From Bacillota bacterium (GTDB lineage: Bacteria > Bacillota > Sulfobacillia > RBS10-35 > JAJYVM01): a stretch of DNA of 6,946 bases. Both the position numbers and the translations under genes were made by a program. The notes beneath the pieces are model-generated. The model was not told where the DNA came from. It searched no databases and saw only the letters and a list, made by a program, of their open reading frames with translations. Every line of letters begins with the position of its first letter. The stretch's first letter is position 1. The stretch covers positions 1-6,946 of the forward strand of contig JAJYVM010000204.1 of the NCBI GenBank assembly GCA_021792015.1, read 5' to 3'. Shown piece by piece: positions 1 to 5,510 of this stretch.

Positions 1-16
1 CCGCGCCGGCGCCTTC

Positions 17-580
17 GTGCGCCACCCTCCGCAGCGACGTGGAGGATTCAATCCAGGACCAGATCTGCGGCAGCGGCTTCTAGCCGGGATCGCGCTGGAG
101 GCTCCCAGTGAGACCCTGCGGGAGATCGCCTCGACGATCTCCCGGACCGAGTACTGGCATGCGCAGCTGCAGGAGGCCTTGCTGGCCAACAAGCCGCTCG
201 TGTCGGCGCCACCGAGCTGCCCGACGGCCACCGGCGACTTCGCCGCCGACGTCGAGACGGCGATCAGCGGCGAGCTGGGGGCGATCACGCGCTACGCGCA
301 GCTGGCGATGTGTGCGCCGACCGTCACCGTCCGCCTGCTCTTCATGGCCCTCCTCAACGACGAGTCCCTGCACGTGGGCGTGTGGACCGCGATGCTGAAT
401 CCCATCGCACGAGTGCGCCTTTGGCAAGGCGGCCGCACCGGGCGCCGCGCCGACAAGTGCACGTGGCCGGGCGGCGGCGGCCCGGCGCCCCCGGCCACGC
501 CCTGCGTGGCGGCACGCGGCCAGCTGGCCCGTCAGCCGCTCAGCGGCACGATCTCGCTTGGGCAGGACCCGATGACCTGA
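17..580 (+). CDS. Ferritin-like (rubrerythrin-type) diiron-fold protein, 5' partial or frameshifted
   Basis: The frame starts with a GTG at 17 but is also open to the left edge, so the true start may lie outside the window. Residues 78-127 look like a ferritin-like helix pair. They include the stretch ISGE around E86, Y93, and an ExxH motif at E116-H119 (ESLH). A second ExxH (EYWH, E45-H48) ends an earlier helix. In such proteins these Glu and His residues bind a diiron centre that handles iron or peroxide in the cytoplasm; this role is inferred from the family. The N-terminal 30 residues of this frame do not look ferritin-like, but the overlapping third frame does (see the repeat entry), which suggests a one-base frameshift. 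The last 50 or so residues are Gly/Pro/Arg-rich with poor codons, probably readthrough. The final 49 bp overlap the convergent gene at 532. A spore-coat-like or DNA-binding ferritin-like role cannot be excluded. Confidence 0.55.
   Translation: MRHPPQRRGGFNPGPDLRQRLLAGIALEAPSETLREIASTISRTEYWHAQLQEALLANKPLVSAPPSCPTATGDFAADVETAISGELGAITRYAQLAMCAPTVTVRLLFMALLNDESLHVGVWTAMLNPIARVRLWQGGRTGRRADKCTWPGGGGPAPPATPCVAARGQLARQPLSGTISLGQDPMT
33..397 (+). repeat. Internal tandem duplication of a ferritin-like half-unit, first copy frameshifted
   Basis: Copy 2 (245-397) reads ADVETAIS... and ends ...ESLHVGVWTAML. Copy 1 (33-184) reads SDVEDSIQ... in the third frame as far as about 60-75, then continues in the second frame as ...IALEAP... 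to ...EYWHAQLQEALL. When joined across frames, both copies have the same spacing from DVE to the AP pair and from AP to ExxH. Copy 1 is 152 nt and copy 2 is 153 nt, exactly one base different. A short linker also recurs before each copy, APSC at about 12-20 and PPSC at about 209-220. The third frame stops at a TAG at 81-83. I infer an ancestral duplicated four-helix protein, with a base lost between about 57 and 78 or a sequencing error there. Confidence 0.55.
466..486. terminator. GC hairpin between convergent genes (possible shared terminator)
   Basis: Perfect 7-bp arms GCCGGGC (466-472) and GCCCGGC (480-486) enclose a 7-nt loop GGCGGCG. It lies 45 bp beyond the stop of the minus-strand anchored protein and inside the coding-poor tail of the ferritin-like frame. 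It has no T tract on either side, so an intrinsic terminator of the usual kind is not shown. Some high-GC bacteria use such hairpins without a U tract. Confidence 0.3.
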
Positions 581-1035
581 ATGCTGGTCGGGTCGACAAG
601 CTCGGCAACCTCGGTGCTGCCGCGCCCCGCCCGCACTTGCACTGTCGCATAGACCACGACGCTGGTGTGCGCCGCGATCCCGCTCGTTGGCCCCTGGCCG
701 GGCGCCAGCACCAGGACCGCCGAGTCCCCGCGGTCGACGGCCGCCCGCGGCCCGTTGAGCGTCACGCGGCCCGCGCCATGGGCCGTCAGCGGCCCGCCGA
801 GGATCCCGCACACGACCACCTGCTGGGCGTCCGCCCGCAGGAGCAGCGACTGAAAGTCCGGCGCGGGGCCGCGCCCCTCGTTCACGGCGTTGATGATGAT
901 GCCGGCGATGAACACCGCGCCGAAGAGGGCCGCCGCGATCAGCCAGCCGCTGGGCCGGGGCCGGCGCCCGGGCGAGTGCGTGCCGTCCGCTGCCGGCCGG
1001 CCGCCGTCGACCGGGTCAACCCGGTGCTCTGCCAT
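532..1035 (-). CDS. Small membrane-anchored protein, possible OB-like outer domain
   Basis: This is a 167-residue protein with no recognised family name. Residues 1-30 are polar and Pro/Arg-rich, residues 31-50 form one hydrophobic helix, and the rest is soluble and rich in Val, Gly and Thr. That suggests an N-in anchor with the C-terminal domain outside the membrane. From about residue 71 to 156, beta-strand-like stretches alternate with glycines (QQVVVCGI, RVTLNG, SAVLVLAPG, SVVVYATVQV, TSIQVIG), a pattern reminiscent of OB-fold tRNA_anti-like domains; this is a weak inference. Two cysteines (76 and 158) could pair. Its ATG comes 3 nt after the TGA of the glycosyltransferase, so the two genes are almost certainly one transcript and translationally coupled. 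It may help or regulate polysaccharide export, but nothing in the sequence proves that. Confidence 0.72.
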   Translation of the reverse strand: MAEHRVDPVDGGRPAADGTHSPGRRPRPSGWLIAAALFGAVFIAGIIINAVNEGRGPAPDFQSLLLRADAQQVVVCGILGGPLTAHGAGRVTLNGPRAAVDRGDSAVLVLAPGQGPTSGIAAHTSVVVYATVQVRAGRGSTEVAELVDPTSIQVIGSCPSEIVPLSG

Positions 1036-1038
1036 CCG

Positions 1039-2313
1039 TCACCCCTGGCGCCGCGCCAGCTCCCGCCCGGGGGCCGCGACCAAGCCCAGCTCGCTCACCG
1101 TCATGGCGCGCCCGTGCGGCGTCACGTCCCAGCGGCCGTGGCGCACGGTGACGAGCGCGTACGCGGCGATGGCGACCAGGCCGCTGAGGAGGAGCGGATA
1201 GAGCCAGACCCACCAGAACGTCCGCGGGTCGGCCCCAGCATACTGGCGGTAGGCGGGGAGCGGCATCAGCGACTGCAGGACCACGGCCCCGGTCCAGATC
1301 CAGAACGGGATGCGGTCCAGCAGCGGCACGTGGCCCGTCAGGCTCCAGGTCAACCAGCCGAGGAGCGCCACCACGGCACCGACGACGGAGATCAGGGACT
1401 GGGCTGTCTGCGCCGCCGCCTCGATGCGCCGCAGGTCGCGGCGCACCAGCCCGGAGATGAACAGGCGGGCGCCGTAGCGGAAGAACACCTGGTGCTGGCC
1501 GCGGGCCCACCGCACGTGCTGCTTCAGGGCCGCGCGCAGCGTCGTGGGCTGTTCCTCGTAGATCATGGTGTCGTCGGCCCAGTGGACGCGATAGCCGGCG
1601 AGCACCGCCTGGGCCGTGAACTCGAAGTCCTCGGTGAGGCAGAAGCAGTGCCAGCCGAGGTCCTGCAGGACCTCGGTCGAGATGCACATGGCGGTGCCCA
1701 GGAGCACGGAGGACAGCCCGAGGCGCGTCTTCGGCGCGTAGATGAAGCGGTCCGAGGTCCACAGCACCAGCGTCTTGAGCGCGGTGACGCCATTATCGAC
1801 CGGATTCTTCGACTGCTTGCGGCACTGGATGATCTTGTGGCCGGCCTGCAGGTGGTCGTTGAGCCGGCCGAGCAGGTTGGGCGGGGCCAGGTTGTCGGCG
1901 TCCAGGACGACGACCGCGTCGTAGTGGCCGCGCCGGCGGATCTGCCGCCAGCCGAAGGACAGCGCGTAGCCCTTGCCCCGCCTCCGGCTGCGGCGCTCGA
2001 AGACGATCGCCCCCGCGGCGCGCGCGGCCGACGCCGTGCCGTCGCCGCAGTTGTCCGCCACCACGAAGACGTCGTACAGCTCGCGCGGGTACTCGGCCTG
2101 GCGGAGCGATTCGACAAGGGCGCCGATGACCGCCGCCTCGTCATGGGCCGGCACCAGCACGGCCAGACGGCGGCGCGGCGGGCAGGGCGGGACGCGGTCG
2201 GACCGCAGGAACCCCCCGACCTCGAGGACGCCCAGATAGAGGCCGTACACGAGCAGCGTCGCGGCCAGCAGGTCCTGGAGCAGGCTGAGCGCGACGAGGA
2301 ACCCGTGCGCCAT
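1039..2313 (-). CDS. Processive family 2 glycosyltransferase, membrane-bound
   Basis: A 424-residue protein when started at the ATG at 2313. The frame is open to an upstream ATG at 2529, but those 72 extra residues look non-coding and would precede the hydrophobic N-terminus. Residues 4-30 form a membrane helix. The GT-A domain follows: VLVPAHDEA (53-61), the nucleotide-sugar DxD as DAD (138-140), the catalytic-base motif TED (227-229) and QHVRW (265-269), which is the Q-x-x-R-W signature of processive GT2 enzymes such as cellulose, hyaluronan and poly-GlcNAc synthases. Three further hydrophobic segments lie at about 305-328, 336-357 and 367-391. All key residues are present and the length is normal. 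It should polymerise a sugar from a nucleotide donor at the inner membrane; the sugar cannot be read from the sequence. No PilZ domain is present. It is followed 3 nt later by the anchored protein. Confidence 0.9.
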   Translation of the reverse strand: MAHGFLVALSLLQDLLAATLLVYGLYLGVLEVGGFLRSDRVPPCPPRRRLAVLVPAHDEAAVIGALVESLRQAEYPRELYDVFVVADNCGDGTASAARAAGAIVFERRSRRRGKGYALSFGWRQIRRRGHYDAVVVLDADNLAPPNLLGRLNDHLQAGHKIIQCRKQSKNPVDNGVTALKTLVLWTSDRFIYAPKTRLGLSSVLLGTAMCISTEVLQDLGWHCFCLTEDFEFTAQAVLAGYRVHWADDTMIYEEQPTTLRAALKQHVRWARGQHQVFFRYGARLFISGLVRRDLRRIEAAAQTAQSLISVVGAVVALLGWLTWSLTGHVPLLDRIPFWIWTGAVVLQSLMPLPAYRQYAGADPRTFWWVWLYPLLLSGLVAIAAYALVTVRHGRWDVTPHGRAMTVSELGLVAAPGRELARRQG

Positions 2314-2706
2314 TACGAAGGCATGCGGCACGGGCCCTGGGCCATGGGCGGGCACTGCGGCGCCACTACAGCCGTTCCCCCTGCCGTCGGCACCCTTCAG
2401 CATTCGGCAAAGCCATGGGGCCGGCCCCTGCCGCACGCCGCGCGCAGCGTGCGCCACGATGGCAGCGGACCCAGTCTGTGGACCGCGCCGCCGAAGCCAG
2501 TCTACATGGACAGGCCCGGCCTGTGTCATCGAGTTGTCATAACCCGATGCCTGTCAGGCGCCGGACGACCTCCGGCAAAGCGTTCTCCGGCAGCCCTTCC
2601 TGGGCGTCGCAGCAACTCCGGAAGCCGTGATCGCCGGCGCTGGCGACGACAGGGCCGCGGGGCCCCGCGGCGGTGCGGCTGCCCGTTCCCGGGTAGGATG
2701 CCAAAG
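2314..2706. other. Gene-poor stretch upstream of the glycosyltransferase
   Basis: No intact gene is supported here. It must hold the leader and promoter of the minus-strand glycosyltransferase, but I found no convincing -35/-10 pair and no clear Shine-Dalgarno before the ATG at 2313. It contains an 18-bp perfect palindrome (2654-2671). One minus-strand frame ending in TGA at 2539-2537 reads GLPENALPEVVRRLTGIGL just before its stop and looks mildly protein-like. It has no start codon with a ribosome site and may be a relic. Around 2527-2550 the sequence is locally less GC-rich than its surroundings. Confidence 0.4.
2654..2671. repeat. 18-bp perfect palindrome
   Basis: The sequence GCCGCGGGGCCCCGCGGC equals its own reverse complement and could form a strong hairpin or cruciform. 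It lies 35 bp past the stop of the UlaG-like remnant in the minus direction. No T run follows on either strand. It could be a terminator-like hairpin without a U tract, or a chance product of high GC. Confidence 0.5.
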
Positions 2707-2991
2707 TTACCAGGCCCGCAGCACCGCCAACGTGAGCCCGGCCGCTTGGCGGCCGCGCCGGCCGCGCCGGATGGCCGTGAGCGCCCGGGTGGCCGCCACG
2801 TCGCAGTGGTCCACGCGCCCGTCCGTGATGACCACGCGCTCCGGCCGGTGGGTCGCCATGTACTCGTACGCCGTGGGCGCGTGGGGATTGGCGTACGGTC
2901 CGTCCGTCGAGAAGAGCGGATCGACGAGAATCTCGTGGCCGTCCAGGTCCAGCGTGTAGGCGGCGCAGCCGTCTCAGGCGATGCGGATCAT
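2707..2991 (-). pseudogene. UlaG-like metallo-beta-lactamase-fold hydrolase, broken
   Basis: Read from the ATG at 2991, the frame gives MIRIA, a TGA stop (2976-2974), then DGCAAYTLDLDGHEILVDP and on to a TAA at 2709-2707, 94 codons plus the final stop. This matches the N-terminus of UlaG/RomA-type hydrolases, which usually read like I-x-W-x-G-H-A...ILVDP; the TGA sits where Trp (TGG) is normal. The metal-binding motif, normally THGHxDH, is TDGRVDH here. Each lost His is one base away (CAC to GAC, CAC to CGC). The protein ends far short of the 200 or more residues of the family. A good ribosome site survives upstream. Four independent lesions argue for a true pseudogene rather than a sequencing error. 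The intact parent would have hydrolysed a lactone, phosphoester or similar bond with bound metals. A selenocysteine reading of the TGA is unlikely, because the ligand residues are also lost. Confidence 0.72.
2751..2768. repeat. Tandem 9-bp direct repeat inside the UlaG-like remnant
   Basis: GGCCGCGCC occurs twice back to back (2751-2759 and 2760-2768). On the minus strand it is in frame and encodes a repeated Arg/Gly-rich stretch near the truncated C-terminus of the broken hydrolase. It looks like a replication-slippage duplication. Confidence 0.6.
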
Positions 2992-3062
2992 GGCGCTACC
3001 CCCCTTGGGAAAGCCATACGCAGCAGCCCTGCCAGGTGCGGTGGTTCCTGCTGGCGGCGCAT
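2988..3062 (-). CDS. Possible 24-residue leader ORF overlapping the UlaG-like start
   Basis: An ATG at 3062 opens a frame of 24 codons, starting MRRQQEPPHLAG and ending in a TGA at 2990-2988, which overlaps the ATG of the UlaG-like remnant as ATGA. It has no clear ribosome site of its own and lies just after the 24-bp palindrome. It could be a coupling leader peptide, the stump of a deleted upstream gene, or chance. No family is recognised. Confidence 0.15.
   Translation of the reverse strand: MRRQQEPPHLAGLLRMAFPRGVAP
2999..3006 (-). promoter_or_regulatory. Ribosome binding site of the UlaG-like remnant
   Basis: On the minus strand AAGGGGGG is followed by 7 nt and then the ATG at 2991. The site supports that start for the ancestral gene and suggests the gene was once expressed from here. 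Confidence 0.45.
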
Positions 3063-3068
3063 CGTGAA

Positions 3069-3092
3069 GTGCGGGCGCGTACGCGCCCGCAC
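3069..3092. terminator. 24-bp perfect palindrome after the SHOCT gene (hairpin)
   Basis: Arms GTGCGGGCGCGT (3069-3080) and ACGCGCCCGCAC (3081-3092) are exact reverse complements with no spacer. It begins 22 bp past the TAG of the minus-strand SHOCT gene, where a terminator is expected. Only two Ts follow it in that direction, so it is not a standard intrinsic terminator; its strength may suffice, or it may bind a dimeric protein. Confidence 0.5.
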
Positions 3093-3114
3093 CCCAACCT
3101 CGCTTCCGATGCCC

Positions 3115-3369
3115 CTATATGATCGGGGGCTCCTTGGCCGTGATGTCCTTCTGCATCTGGATGTACTGCTCGCGCGTGATCTCGCCCCGGGCGTAGCGGA
3201 TCTTCAGCACCGCCAGGGGGTCGTCGGCCGCCGGGCCCAGCCGCGTCGCGGGCGGCGCCCAGTGGCGGACCAGCTGGTAGATGAGGACGGCCGCACCGAC
3301 CAGCAGGAGGATCCAGATCACGCCGCCGACCCACATCCACGGACCGAAGTAGCCGTAGTGGAACATCAT
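3115..3369 (-). CDS. Small SHOCT-domain membrane protein
   Basis: An 84-residue protein. It starts MMFHYGYFGPWMW, has one strongly hydrophobic helix at about residues 13-34, a short linker, and a C-terminal SHOCT domain at about 50-76 (DPLAVLKIRYARGEIT followed by REQYIQMQKDI). SHOCT is a short amphipathic C-terminal module, common in small bacterial membrane proteins and thought to mediate oligomerisation or protein binding; its exact role here is unknown. The start at 3369 is set by the ribosome site GGAGGAGGT 7 nt upstream. A longer frame runs through it but has no support upstream of this ATG. It is divergent from the response regulator, 102 bp away, so it is a likely target or accessory of that two-component system. 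Length and layout are normal for the group. Confidence 0.85.
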   Translation of the reverse strand: MMFHYGYFGPWMWVGGVIWILLLVGAAVLIYQLVRHWAPPATRLGPAADDPLAVLKIRYARGEITREQYIQMQKDITAKEPPII

Positions 3370-3376
3370 CTGCGCG

Positions 3377-3385
3377 ACCTCCTCC
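3377..3385 (-). promoter_or_regulatory. Ribosome binding site of the SHOCT gene
   Basis: GGAGGAGGT on the minus strand is a near-perfect Shine-Dalgarno, 7 nt before the ATG at 3369. It decides that start over the longer open frame. Confidence 0.8.
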
Positions 3386-3408
3386 GCCTTCAGCCTACGG
3401 CGTCGCTG

Positions 3409-3422
3409 TCGCGGCACCGCGA
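3409..3422. promoter_or_regulatory. Inverted repeat in the divergent intergenic region (candidate operator)
   Basis: TCGCGG, a 2-nt spacer CA, then CCGCGA form a 6-2-6 inverted repeat midway between the divergent SHOCT and response-regulator starts. A direct repeat CTGTCG also occurs at 3406-3411 and 3428-3433, 22 bp apart, two periods of the 11-bp spacing often seen for OmpR-type sites. Either could be where the regulator binds to control both directions; this is inference from position. No clear -10/-35 boxes were found. Confidence 0.3.
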
Positions 3423-3459
3423 AGGCCCTGTCGAGCGCGTGTGAAGTTTGTGGCATCGT

Positions 3460-3463
3460 GAGG
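3460..3463 (+). promoter_or_regulatory. Ribosome binding site deciding the response regulator start
   Basis: GAGG ends 8 nt before the ATG at 3472 but only 2 nt before the in-frame ATG at 3466. Spacing therefore favours 3472, which also places the protein directly at the conserved MLVIEDD start of the receiver domain. Confidence 0.5.
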
Positions 3464-3471
3464 CCATGCGC

Positions 3472-4167
3472 ATGCTGGTGATCGAGGACGACGCCGGGGT
3501 GGCCCAGCTGGTCGCCGCCTACGCCGTCAGCGCGGGGTGGGAGGTCGAGACCGCCGGGCGGGTGGACGCGGGGCTGGCGGCCTTTGCGCGCATGGCGCCC
3601 GACGTCGTCGTCCTGGACATCATGCTGCCCGACGGCAGCGGCCTCGACGCGCTGGCGGCCATCCGCGCGCGCTCGGACGCCTACGTCGTGCTGCTGACGG
3701 CGCGGGGCGGCGAGGCGGACCGCATCGTGGGCCTCAGCCGCGGCGCCGACGACTACGTGGTGAAGCCGTTCAGCCCCGGCGAGCTCATGGCGCGCTGCCA
3801 GGCCCTGCTGCGGCGTCCGCGCGGGGCGGGGGCGGGGGAGCCGGCGGCGCGGCGGCCGTCCGAGCTCCGCTTCGGCGACCTCCGGATCGACCCCGACCAG
3901 TACCGCGTGGAGCTGGCCGGGCAGCCGGTGACGCTGACGGCCCTGGAGATGAGCCTGCTGCTGCTTCTGGCGCGCCAGCCGGGGCGGGTCTTCACCCGCG
4001 CCCAGCTGGTCGAGGGGCTGTGGGCCGCCCCCTACGAGGGGTACGATCGCGTGATCGACGTGCACGTCGGGCACCTGCGGCGCAAGCTGGGCGACGACCC
4101 CGAGGCGCCGCGCTTCATCGAGACCGTGCGCGGCGTCGGCTACCGCTTCCGCGCGGCGCCGGCGTGA
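3472..4167 (+). CDS. OmpR/PhoB-family response regulator
   Basis: A 231-residue protein from the ATG at 3472; in-frame alternatives are the ATG at 3466 and a TTG at 3448. The receiver domain (about 1-115) keeps the acidic pocket E5/D6/D7, the phospho-acceptor D49 in VVVLDIMLPDGSG, T76 and the conserved K98 in VVKPF. A linker rich in Ala, Gly and Arg follows, then a winged-helix DNA-binding domain (about 129-228) containing LTALEMSLLLLL, FTRAQLVEGLW, the recognition region YDRVIDVHVGHLRRKLGDD and VRGVGYRF. All signature residues are present, so it should act as a phosphorylation-controlled transcription factor in the cytoplasm. The partner kinase starts 13 nt downstream. It probably controls its own operon and the divergent SHOCT gene. 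The stimulus cannot be read from the sequence. Confidence 0.93.
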   Translation: MLVIEDDAGVAQLVAAYAVSAGWEVETAGRVDAGLAAFARMAPDVVVLDIMLPDGSGLDALAAIRARSDAYVVLLTARGGEADRIVGLSRGADDYVVKPFSPGELMARCQALLRRPRGAGAGEPAARRPSELRFGDLRIDPDQYRVELAGQPVTLTALEMSLLLLLARQPGRVFTRAQLVEGLWAAPYEGYDRVIDVHVGHLRRKLGDDPEAPRFIETVRGVGYRFRAAPA

Positions 4168-4180
4168 GGCGGGGCGGAGG

Positions 4181-5239
4181 ATGACCCGCGAGCGGCGGCT
4201 GCGCCGGGCCATCCTGCAGGCGGCCGGGGCCACCGCCCTGCTGGGGCTGGCGGGCACCGTCCTCCTGGCGGGCATCGCCGTCTGGCAGTCCGGCGGCGGC
4301 ACGGCGCTGGCGAGCTTCGCCCTGGCCCTGGTGGCGGGCGGGGTGCTGGCCGCCGGGGCGGCGGTCGGCATGGCCTGGTGGCTGTCGCGGGCCGTGGCCC
4401 ACGCCCTGGCCGAGGACCTCAGCCCGCTGCTGGCCATGACGCGGCGCATGGCGCATGGCGATTTCGGCGCGCGGCTGCCCGTGCGGGCGGACGACGAGCT
4501 GGGGGAGCTGGCCTATGCCCTCAACGCGGCGGCGGACGACCTGGCGGCGCTGGAGCGCGGGCGGGCCACCTTCCTGGCGGGGGTGGCGCACGACCTGCGC
4601 ACGCCGCTCGCCGTGCTGCAGGGCAACCTGGAGGCCATGCTGGCGGGCGTGGTCGCCGCCGACCCGGAGCGGCTGGCGGCGCTCCAGGACGAGATCGGGC
4701 GCCTGAACCGGCTGGTCGAGGACATCCTGACGCTGGCGAGCGGGCAGGCGGGAGCCCTGCCGCCCCTTCAGAAGCGCGCGGTCGACCTGGTCCAGCTGAC
4801 GCGCCGGCTGGTCGAGCGGTTTCAGCCGCTGGCGGGCGGGCGCGGGCTCGACCTGCGGGCGGACCTGCCCGGCGCGCCCGTGGTGGCGCAGGTCGATGCC
4901 GACCGCCTCGACCAGGCCCTGACCAACCTGCTGAGCAACGCCATGGCGTACACGCCGGCCGGCGGCCGCATCGACGTGCGGCTGGCGGTGTCGCCGGGCG
5001 GCGCGCCGACGTGGGTGGTGGCGGACACGGGGCCCGGCATCCCGGCGGACGTGCTGAGCCGCGTCAAGGAGCCCTTCTTCCGCGGGGATGAGGCCCGCGG
5101 GCGGCAGGGCGGCGCCGGCCTCGGGCTGCCGATCGCCGACATGTGGGTCCGCGCCCACGGCGGGGCGCTGGCGGTCGACGGCTCCGACGGGACGCGCGTG
5201 ACGGTGGTGCTGCCGCCGGTGGGGGCCAACGGATCGTGA
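4181..5239 (+). CDS. Two-component sensor histidine kinase, short-loop (intramembrane-type) sensor
   Basis: A 352-residue inner-membrane kinase. Two hydrophobic helices (about 12-35 and 43-67) are joined by only about 7-10 residues, so there is almost no periplasmic sensor domain. A HAMP linker follows (about 68-122), then HisKA with the phospho-acceptor H137 in VAHDLRTPL, the N box NLLSNA (249-254), the G1 box ADTGPGIP (281-288), the F box EPFFRG and the G2 box GAGLGL (311-316). All catalytic motifs are intact. It should phosphorylate the regulator encoded 13 nt upstream. With so small a loop it likely senses within the membrane or through a partner protein, and the divergent SHOCT membrane protein is the obvious candidate. 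The ATG at 4181 directly abuts a GCGGAGG; a second GAGG at 4166-4169, 11 nt upstream, may be the working ribosome site. No better in-frame start exists nearby. Confidence 0.92.
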   Translation: MTRERRLRRAILQAAGATALLGLAGTVLLAGIAVWQSGGGTALASFALALVAGGVLAAGAAVGMAWWLSRAVAHALAEDLSPLLAMTRRMAHGDFGARLPVRADDELGELAYALNAAADDLAALERGRATFLAGVAHDLRTPLAVLQGNLEAMLAGVVAADPERLAALQDEIGRLNRLVEDILTLASGQAGALPPLQKRAVDLVQLTRRLVERFQPLAGGRGLDLRADLPGAPVVAQVDADRLDQALTNLLSNAMAYTPAGGRIDVRLAVSPGGAPTWVVADTGPGIPADVLSRVKEPFFRGDEARGRQGGAGLGLPIADMWVRAHGGALAVDGSDGTRVTVVLPPVGANGS

Positions 5240-5307
5240 GCTGCCCAATCCCGCCGCGGAGTTGGTCGAAGCGGGAGATGACGGCGCTCGCGGCCTCGCC
5301 CATCAAC

Positions 5308-5436
5308 GCGTTCCGCCGCCCGCCAGAGCTCCGGGTCGCAGCAGCCGCGCATCACGTCCTTGACCTTGACGACGTCGAGCCCGGTCGAGCGCCAGGTGTG
5401 GCCGAGGGCCCGCGGCAGGTTCTCGTCCACTGACAC
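5308..5436 (-). pseudogene. DUF5615 PIN-like toxin, truncated N-terminal remnant
   Basis: From the GTG at 5436 the frame reads MSVDENLPRALG, then a region with GLDVVKVKDV and CCDPELWRAAER. This matches the N-terminal half of DUF5615 proteins, which start with an acidic VDENL motif and have a G-x-D-V-x-x-V-x-D segment followed by a D-x-E-x-W helix. These are PIN-like presumed nucleases, usually paired with a DUF433-type antitoxin. After about residue 43 the similarity ends in this frame, which then runs antisense through the kinase gene. The neighbouring frame reads AASAVISRFDQL next, which may be the frameshifted continuation of the family's conserved V-I-S/T-x-D strand. The kinase stop at 5239 leaves no room for a complete domain, and no antitoxin gene is seen. 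I infer a dead toxin fragment; a small functional protein is unlikely. Confidence 0.6.
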
Positions 5437-5510
5437 GCGACGGGGAGCGACCCGGCCGCTGACCTATCCGGCCCGGCAGCACTTCGCCGGCGCGCGGGCG
5501 ACAGGCCGAC

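Noticed and set aside
2314..2529. A 72-residue N-terminal extension of the glycosyltransferase from the ATG at 2529
   Set aside because: The extension lacks family similarity and would place a long polar leader before the first membrane helix; the ATG at 2313 fits the family.
2627..2959. A 110-codon plus-strand frame
   Set aside because: It is antisense to the UlaG-like remnant and has a Ser/Arg/Ala-rich shadow composition with no motif.
2974..2976. TGA in the UlaG-like frame as a selenocysteine codon
   Set aside because: The position is normally Trp, the metal-ligand histidines are also lost, and only a 4-bp stem lies right after the TGA, which does not fit a bacterial SECIS element.
310..3444. 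A 1044-codon open frame on the plus strand
   Set aside because: It runs antisense through the glycosyltransferase and other genes, its residues are Arg/Ala/Pro/His-rich with no domain, and it is an artefact of high GC.
4115..5248. A 377-codon minus-strand frame opposite the histidine kinase
   Set aside because: The kinase on the plus strand carries all catalytic boxes; the antisense frame has no recognisable domain.
5473..5490. CCGGC/GCCGG hairpin after the PucR stop as a terminator
   Set aside because: Only a 5-bp stem with an 8-nt loop and no T run; expected by chance at this GC content.
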